A DNA stretch of 64,000 bases. Origin: Mesorhabditis belari (lineage: Eukaryota; Nematoda; Chromadorea; Rhabditida; Rhabditidae). Below the pieces are notes generated by a model. The model was not told the origin of the DNA and searched no databases. It saw only the letters and a program-made list of their open reading frames with translations. The stretch is from positions 938,001-1,002,000 of the forward strand of contig CAUEEP010000741.1 in the NCBI GenBank assembly GCA_958450365.1. Reading direction: 5' to 3'. The stretch's first letter is position 1, and every line of letters starts with the position of its first letter. The position numbers and the translations under genes were made by a program. Of this stretch, positions 58,580 to 64,000 are shown piece by piece.

Positions 58580-61330
58580 TTTTTCCACTTTTCTCAAATA
58601 TTCTTTTTGATATTTAATGACGCTTTTTGTACACAATTCTGTATACAAATTTATCTAAAAAGTTGCAGGTTTTACTTCGCATTTCCATGAAAACTATTGC
58701 CTGTTGGTAAAAATGAATTTCATTATTGTAATCAGCATGCTCGACTGGCGTTTGCATGGTATTTTCGGGTGGAAATCCCACCGCCTGGTCATTCCCTTGT
58801 TAATTAGAGAAAAATGCTCACTTCTCATGTAAACATGTAAACTTCAACTTGCAATACGGTGGTCTTTTCATTATTTCAATGCTGATGTTACACCCTGAAT
58901 TTCCATTTGATCATTCGTCCGTGCAAAAGAAATCCTTGAACTATGTTTCAGCTATCCTAAAACTTAAAAAACCAATAAAAAGCTGATTCTGCTTACTCGC
59001 ACTTACTTACTTTCTGTGTGTTCCCATTGTGTGACTTGATTCAACCATTCTGAATCAAATTGAATCCAATTGTCGGGATCCGGGAATTTCTGAATAGATT
59101 TTTTAAGAGTCAAAGTTGAGGATCTCTCGGAAATGAAACCCTCAAATGAGCTAAATGAATTACCACGAACATCGTCGAGAGGAAAACCAGGAACTTGAGA
59201 AAATTAGGCTTAAATCCGGAGTCAAATCCAATGAAGCAATCGATCAAAGCTACAGTTACACTGCATGTGGCTGAAAATTTTCTCATTCAGAATTTCTCTG
59301 GATTCGGATAATCAGAAACAGCCTCGATTTGATAGCTCATTTGGTAGAGATTGCGGGTTCGGATCCCGGCAGCTTTTTTGTTTTCTATTCCCAATCCAAC
59401 TCAGATAATGACTTGGCATGACCAACTTTGGGTCACTGTTTCAACTTTTACTTGAATAGATCGACAAACTTGAAAAATTGTCGGATCGACATCGCACGGC
59501 ATTTCCAACTTTACCGCTACGTTCAGCCCAAGCAACGACACCCCAATTCAGTTGTCCGGGCTCTGTCTAAAAGCTACAGCTTGACCAAAATAGATCGATC
59601 CCTTGTCCCTTGATTTTCACGGGACTGAATAATCAAATCAGGCTCTATTTTGTATGTGAGATATTAGAGATTAGCTCATTAAAGTACCACATTTGGAAGA
59701 CTATACGACGTGTCCAACCCTAGGTAGAAATCGATAATCATTGTAGAGTGGACTCTGTAATTTTTTGCCTTTATTGTTTTAATAGATGCAATTTCCCAAT
59801 ATCGGGATTAGGCATTATCGAGTTATTTTATAATGAAATTACCCGCAAACGAAGGAAATGAAAATAGTAACCAAATGGAAGACATTTCGTTGCACTTGTT
59901 CAATCAAAAACGATGCAGAAAAGACAAATCGAATGTGTTTTTGATTAATTCTACCAGCGACTTCTTTTTCTATTTTCAGAACGATTTTTAGAAATAACAC
60001 GCTTCTCTCAAGATCACTCAACTTTTTGCATTCGCATGACGCGATTAGGATTCTAGCGTTCAATTTTAAGTTTAGAACAATACAGGGTGTTCAATATTTA
60101 TGGGGACTAATCAATCGCTAGATTTAAAGCTCGTTTTGTATAAATCTAATGTTAGAAAAGAAACAAACACAAATGGCCTAGGTCTGACTCTTTTAGTTGT
60201 AATTTGGTGCTCGAGTTCCAATGAATCTTGTCAGAAAAAAAGTTACAAAATTAGTACAATTGTGCCTCGAGATCGTGGTTCTTCCTTTTCGTCTCGGCGA
60301 GTTCGCTGATTTTTTCTCGGGCCTCGACGAGTTCTTGTTGGGTTTGATTCCTGAAAAGTCTTGTCATTGAGGCACTCAAGCCTATTTCTTGTTTATTCTA
60401 TCAATTTCGCTTTTCTCTCAAAAAAACTCACCAATTTCTTTGACAAGATCTCAAACGGACGGTATCCGGACAATCCTCTTTACTGCTGAAATCTAAGATG
60501 ATCGAAAAACCCCTTTCTAACCAACTCAAAAGTACGACGATCACCAGACAGAATTTCATCTCGATCTATCGGAGATCTGAATGGTTGACAACATAGCTAT
60601 TTGAAGGAAAAGAATACGTGGATGGATCCAATGTGATCGCTTTGTTGAATCGACGATGAAATTTGATGGAAAAGGAGGGGAATCGTGATGAATAGACCCA
60701 AGGCCATCACACCCATTCTGCTGAATTGGTTGATTAGTTTTGAATTCGGGGAAATGGGAAGAACGAATGGAGGGACGATCCGACACACAATTCTTTTTAC
60801 GGAAAAGAGCTTTTGAGAGCTCTGAAATTGTTTAGGAAAGCGATTTACTCATTAAGCCGTTGAAAGAATCGCTTCGAATCGAACTTCGTGCAAAAAAAAG
60901 TAGCATTTCGGGAAAAAGAAAGCCGTCAGTTCGTGTGAAGTTGGTGAGTGAGAAAACGCGGAGTTATCAGGAGACTACTTTCGGGGAAGGTTAACTGAAC
61001 CGACCGTTCCCATCAAATCGCCAGAATTGTTCCTCAATCCCCGCGGGGAAGCTATCTATCTCCCCCGGCGTAAACAATTTTTCTAGAGCCTTTTTGACTT
61101 CTCCAACTTCAAAATTCAAAGCTCCTCGAGGTGTCATCATTGTTGATTGTTTTTTTGGTTGTTCTATGTTTTTTAAGTTGTTTTGTTTTAAAGCAGAACA
61201 TTTTTATAAAAAGCATAGGTAAACAAAACTTCTCTTATACGGAGACTGCTCAAGGCATTAAAACTGTTAATCGGATGAGGAGTAGCTTTCTCAGATCAAA
61301 TTTCTCAAATCGAACTCGAGACAAAGAAAG
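58580..61330. other. Intergenic, no supported gene
   Basis: Short ORFs on both strands (for example 59,839-60,063 and 60,597-60,788, minus) show no domain or clear exon structure. Confidence 0.45.
59330..59379 (+). pseudogene. Truncated tRNA-like sequence with pol III terminator
   Basis: TGATAGCTCATTTGGTAGAG (A box, D arm) is followed within a few bases by GCGGGTTCGGATCCCGGC (B box, T arm) and T7. The anticodon arm is missing. Confidence 0.5.
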
Positions 61331-61602
61331 GAGATCACAAAAACCTTGAGACACCGAGGCATCAAGATGATGAGGTTGGTCAAGATGATGAGGTGGAATC
61401 TTCCCCTTTCCCTCCTCGATGTCTTCAGAGCATCTCTTCTTTTTCCAAATCTCCAGAAATGCCCGAAATGACTGAAGAATTGTCTGAAAAGGGTGTCAAA
61501 CGCATAGAAGAATCGGCCATCTCGTTGAAGAAAATCGCCCAACTCGAAGCCGATTTGTGGGTTTTTCACCAAACCTTTGCTTCTATCAAAAAAAGTCTTT
61601 AA
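61331..61602 (+). CDS. Possible last exon: acidic then coiled-coil protein
   Basis: The frame contains a twice-repeated QDDEV acidic motif, ESSPFPPRCLQSISSFSKSP, then EELSEKGVKRIEESAISLKK and IAQLEADLWVF, with heptad-like spacing, ending IKKSL and TAA. The frame is open upstream to about 61,300, with no ATG near. No domain is recognised. Confidence 0.35.
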
Positions 61603-62149
61603 TTTAATTTTGAATTTTCTCGAAGAACAAGTGAAAATTAAAGGAAAAGGCTACTAAATAAGCAGAATTGATGAGAAAATCAAACCAGAAATTTGTTGCC
61701 AAGCAAAATACGGATTTCTTACCAAATAAAGAGAAAGGAGGGGAATACCCGATTCGTTTAGTCATCATTCGTCAACCAAAAACAATCAATACTCATTTCA
61801 GCGAAAACTGAAAACGAAACCTGCTACAAAACAACAATGATTTGGGGAAGAAATAGAATGAGAACACCCGGATTTTCTCAATAATTTGCCAATATTCAGA
61901 CTACCAGGATTCGAGTCCTTTTTTAGTGGCCCTTCCCCACAGTATTGCCTTTTTCCGTCATTTTCGAAATAGCAGACTCTTTGTGAAAAGCATTCGTTTG
62001 ACTGATAGTTCTTTGATAGAACGTAAAGTCGATTCTCGTTGATCTCTATTATAAAGGTCTTTAGACACTGTCGTCACTATGCTTGACTCATTATTTTTTC
62101 ATTTTTCTAGCAAATTCTTGAACGCTTTGGTGACATTTTCTTGATTCTT

Positions 62150-62519
62150 GTCGAAGTTTCAAAATTACGCAAGAGAAAATTGAGCAATTGGGATGGGAAC
62201 TTCTAGTTTATCCGTCTTATAGTCCAGATATTGCCCCGTCTGAATACCATTTATTTCAAAGTATGCGGCATTCACTCGAAGGCTACAAGTTCCAGAACTT
62301 TGACGACATCAAAAAATGGGTCTCTGCTTTCTTTCAATCAAAAACAGCACAATTCTTTCAAGAGAGTATCCAGAATTTGTAGCAAAGATGGAAAAAAATG
62401 TCATTGATAGCTGTGGGGGAATATATTGTTGATTAATTGTTTCTAGTTTATTTTTACGAATAAATTTTTGTTACTGCACAAAAACGAAACTTCAATGTCG
62501 CCAGCCTAATACAAATTCT
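62150..62519 (+). mobile_element. Mariner 3' end with transposase C-terminus
   Basis: Codes for EQLGWELLVYPSYSPDIAPS, EYHLFQSMRHSLEGYKFQNF and AFFQSKTAQFFQESIQNL: the mariner C-terminal block with YSPDxAPSEYHLF, where the last catalytic Asp lies. The terminal repeat, reversed, begins TTAGGCTGGCGACATTGAAG at 62,519 next to TA. The 5' two thirds are absent. Confidence 0.85.
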
Positions 62520-62521
62520 CT

Positions 62522-64000
62522 TTTTTCGTACAGAGAGCAACGCAATACAATTCTCTGTACTTGCAAAAACAGAAGTTCACTAGTTCATTGATCGTGTGAA
62601 CTTTCTGTTATCCTTTTCCAAAAAAAAAATTCTCTTTTGTTGTTTAGACAAGAGAAAAACTCTAATTATCCTTTAAAAAAATGAGAGGACGGGATTAAAA
62701 TGAAAGAATCGTCGATGAGCTCATCCATTATCCTTTTCTCTTTTCGTTTTTCATCATTCATTCTACAATGAATCCACATTTATGTGGGAATGACAACATC
62801 TACAATATGCAAAACCCATGTTCTATGAGATTTCAAAGATATTTTCATCAAAACACAAATATTTCCACAAGAATTTTTTGGTTTTAATCAAATTTTCAAA
62901 AAAGCAACAGACGTTTTTGAGTTTTCTTATGAATCATAAGAGATTTTTCTAGAATTTGTTTCGTTAATCTTTCTGGAAATTAATCGTTAATCTTTCCATG
63001 ACTAATCTCCATTGCTTCTGCAAGTAAATCTTTGAATTCTTTGAATATTCTTTCTATTATGAGGCTATTTTTTTGGATTAAGATCTAAAGTTTTCTAGTA
63101 AGATTAGCTAGAATGTAAATTTTACGACTTTATCCTACAGAAAATATATTTATTCCAGTCGCCGCCACCTGGTTCAGTTTCCTAAAAAAACCCTCAAACT
63201 CACTTAAACTAAAACAAATTTTGTTTAAACTTGGTTTACGATATGAATACGATAAACGATTAGTTCTAATAGTGAAAATCCTGGGACTCGAGATCTTCTT
63301 TCTTTTATCTTTTAAAAGCTAATTAAATTTGCAGCTTTTAAAGCTGAAATAGACTTGTTAAAGGTTAAATCTACGGTTTTGAAATAAAAAAATAGCATTA
63401 AATTTGACTGGGAAATGAATTTGAAATAAAGTTGAAATGAATTTGAATAAATTTCATCTAAATGGTTTAATAAATTTCAAATTCTTTGAGGTTTTTGATC
63501 ACTTTAAACTTCAGTTTTGCCTACAGCTCAACAAGTTTCCGATTAGAGAATCATTTTTGAAGCATTTTTAAAGCAATTCGTTTTTTCTTTTCATAAATTT
63601 CTAAATCTCACCTGTTTGTAATTGAAATTTTTTCAAAATTTTATAAAAAGCAAATTTCAAAGATGTCGAGCCGATCAAATTTCTTCAATTCACGCATTTT
63701 CTGACCTTTTTTCTATAGATTCTTTTGCAATTTGATATTTTGAAAAGAAAAGATTTTGATTTAAAAAGCTTTTATCTACATCAAACATTTGTTTTCAAAG
63801 CAAGTTAACGTTTAAGAAGAAAAAAGAATCTTTTTATTACATCGAATTCAGCATGTTTACTTGAAAATGAAGATTTGAGTGCGCTAGGAAAAATTCGTGA
63901 TACTTTAAACTTCAGTTTTGCCTACAGCTCAACAAACTACTTGTCGGTTATCCACAAATCCACATCCACAAAGACATGGACAGGACAAAGACTTATCTCG
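62522..64000. other. AT-rich intergenic DNA with a 35-bp direct repeat
   Basis: ACTTTAAACTTCAGTTTTGC with CTACAGCTCAACAA occurs at about 63,501-63,533 and again at 63,902-63,934. No gene is seen. Confidence 0.5.

Noticed and set aside
60597..60788. Minus ORF with a hydrophobic segment that faintly recalls a mitochondrial carrier C-terminus
   Set aside because: Similarity is too weak, and no further exons were found.

Overview
This is a gene-poor, AT-rich piece of a nematode nuclear genome. The evidence is: short spliced exons with GT..TTTCAG introns, many of them 40-130 bp; an SL-type trans-splice acceptor just before an ATG; nematode-type serpentine chemoreceptor genes (a convincing Srh-class receptor and a second 7TM receptor); a divergent, chemosensory-like G-alpha gene in two copies; and Tc3-, Tc1-, mariner- and piggyBac-type DNA transposons with many MITEs. 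There are no bacterial operons. The clade is probably rhabditid; I cannot name the species.

Layout: 1-1.3 kb, 3' part of a His/Gly/Tyr-rich protein gene whose large intron holds minisatellites. 3.57-6.78 kb, left arm of a large inverted duplication carrying an intact nine-exon G-alpha gene. 7-21 kb, AT-rich DNA, an F-box-like relic, a foldback repeat, nested mariner and LINE relics, a kinase relic and a Tc3-like element. 23.7-24.4 kb, orphan copy of the Srh gene's 5' end. 25.4-28.1 kb, block A: uL11 (rpl-12) pseudogene plus a decayed copy of an unknown gene, ending in very long C and T homopolymers. 29.1-31.8 kb, a Nup93-like relic and a complete 7TM receptor gene. 33-34.5 kb (minus), a secreted Thr/Ser-rich mucin-like gene. 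35.4-41.9 kb, repeated promoter segments and the Srh receptor gene, invaded by several DNA transposons. 43.6-45 kb, a terminal exon of an unknown gene, a three-exon secreted peptide precursor and a Cys-containing secreted protein on the other strand. 45.3-47.5 kb, block B. 47.5-52.15 kb, right arm of the inverted duplication with the second G-alpha gene (minus) and a 1.4-kb mariner-bearing insertion. 52.8-53.5 kb, Tc1-like relic. 53.6-58.6 kb, fragments of a multi-exon gene or genes (one EVH1-like) interrupted by block C, which holds the only intact copy of the unknown gene (258 aa, five exons). 58.6-64 kb, mostly non-coding, with a coiled-coil ORF and a mariner 3' end.

Main biological points: both G-alpha copies keep the full 363-aa frame but have Leu where the catalytic switch-II Gln should be, and switch III is shortened. 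An unknown gene travels with uL11 tails in three blocks. The receptor genes and G-alpha genes are compatible with a chemosensory neighbourhood, but nothing in the sequence shows that they work together. All gene structures were read by eye from splice consensus and frame, without searches.
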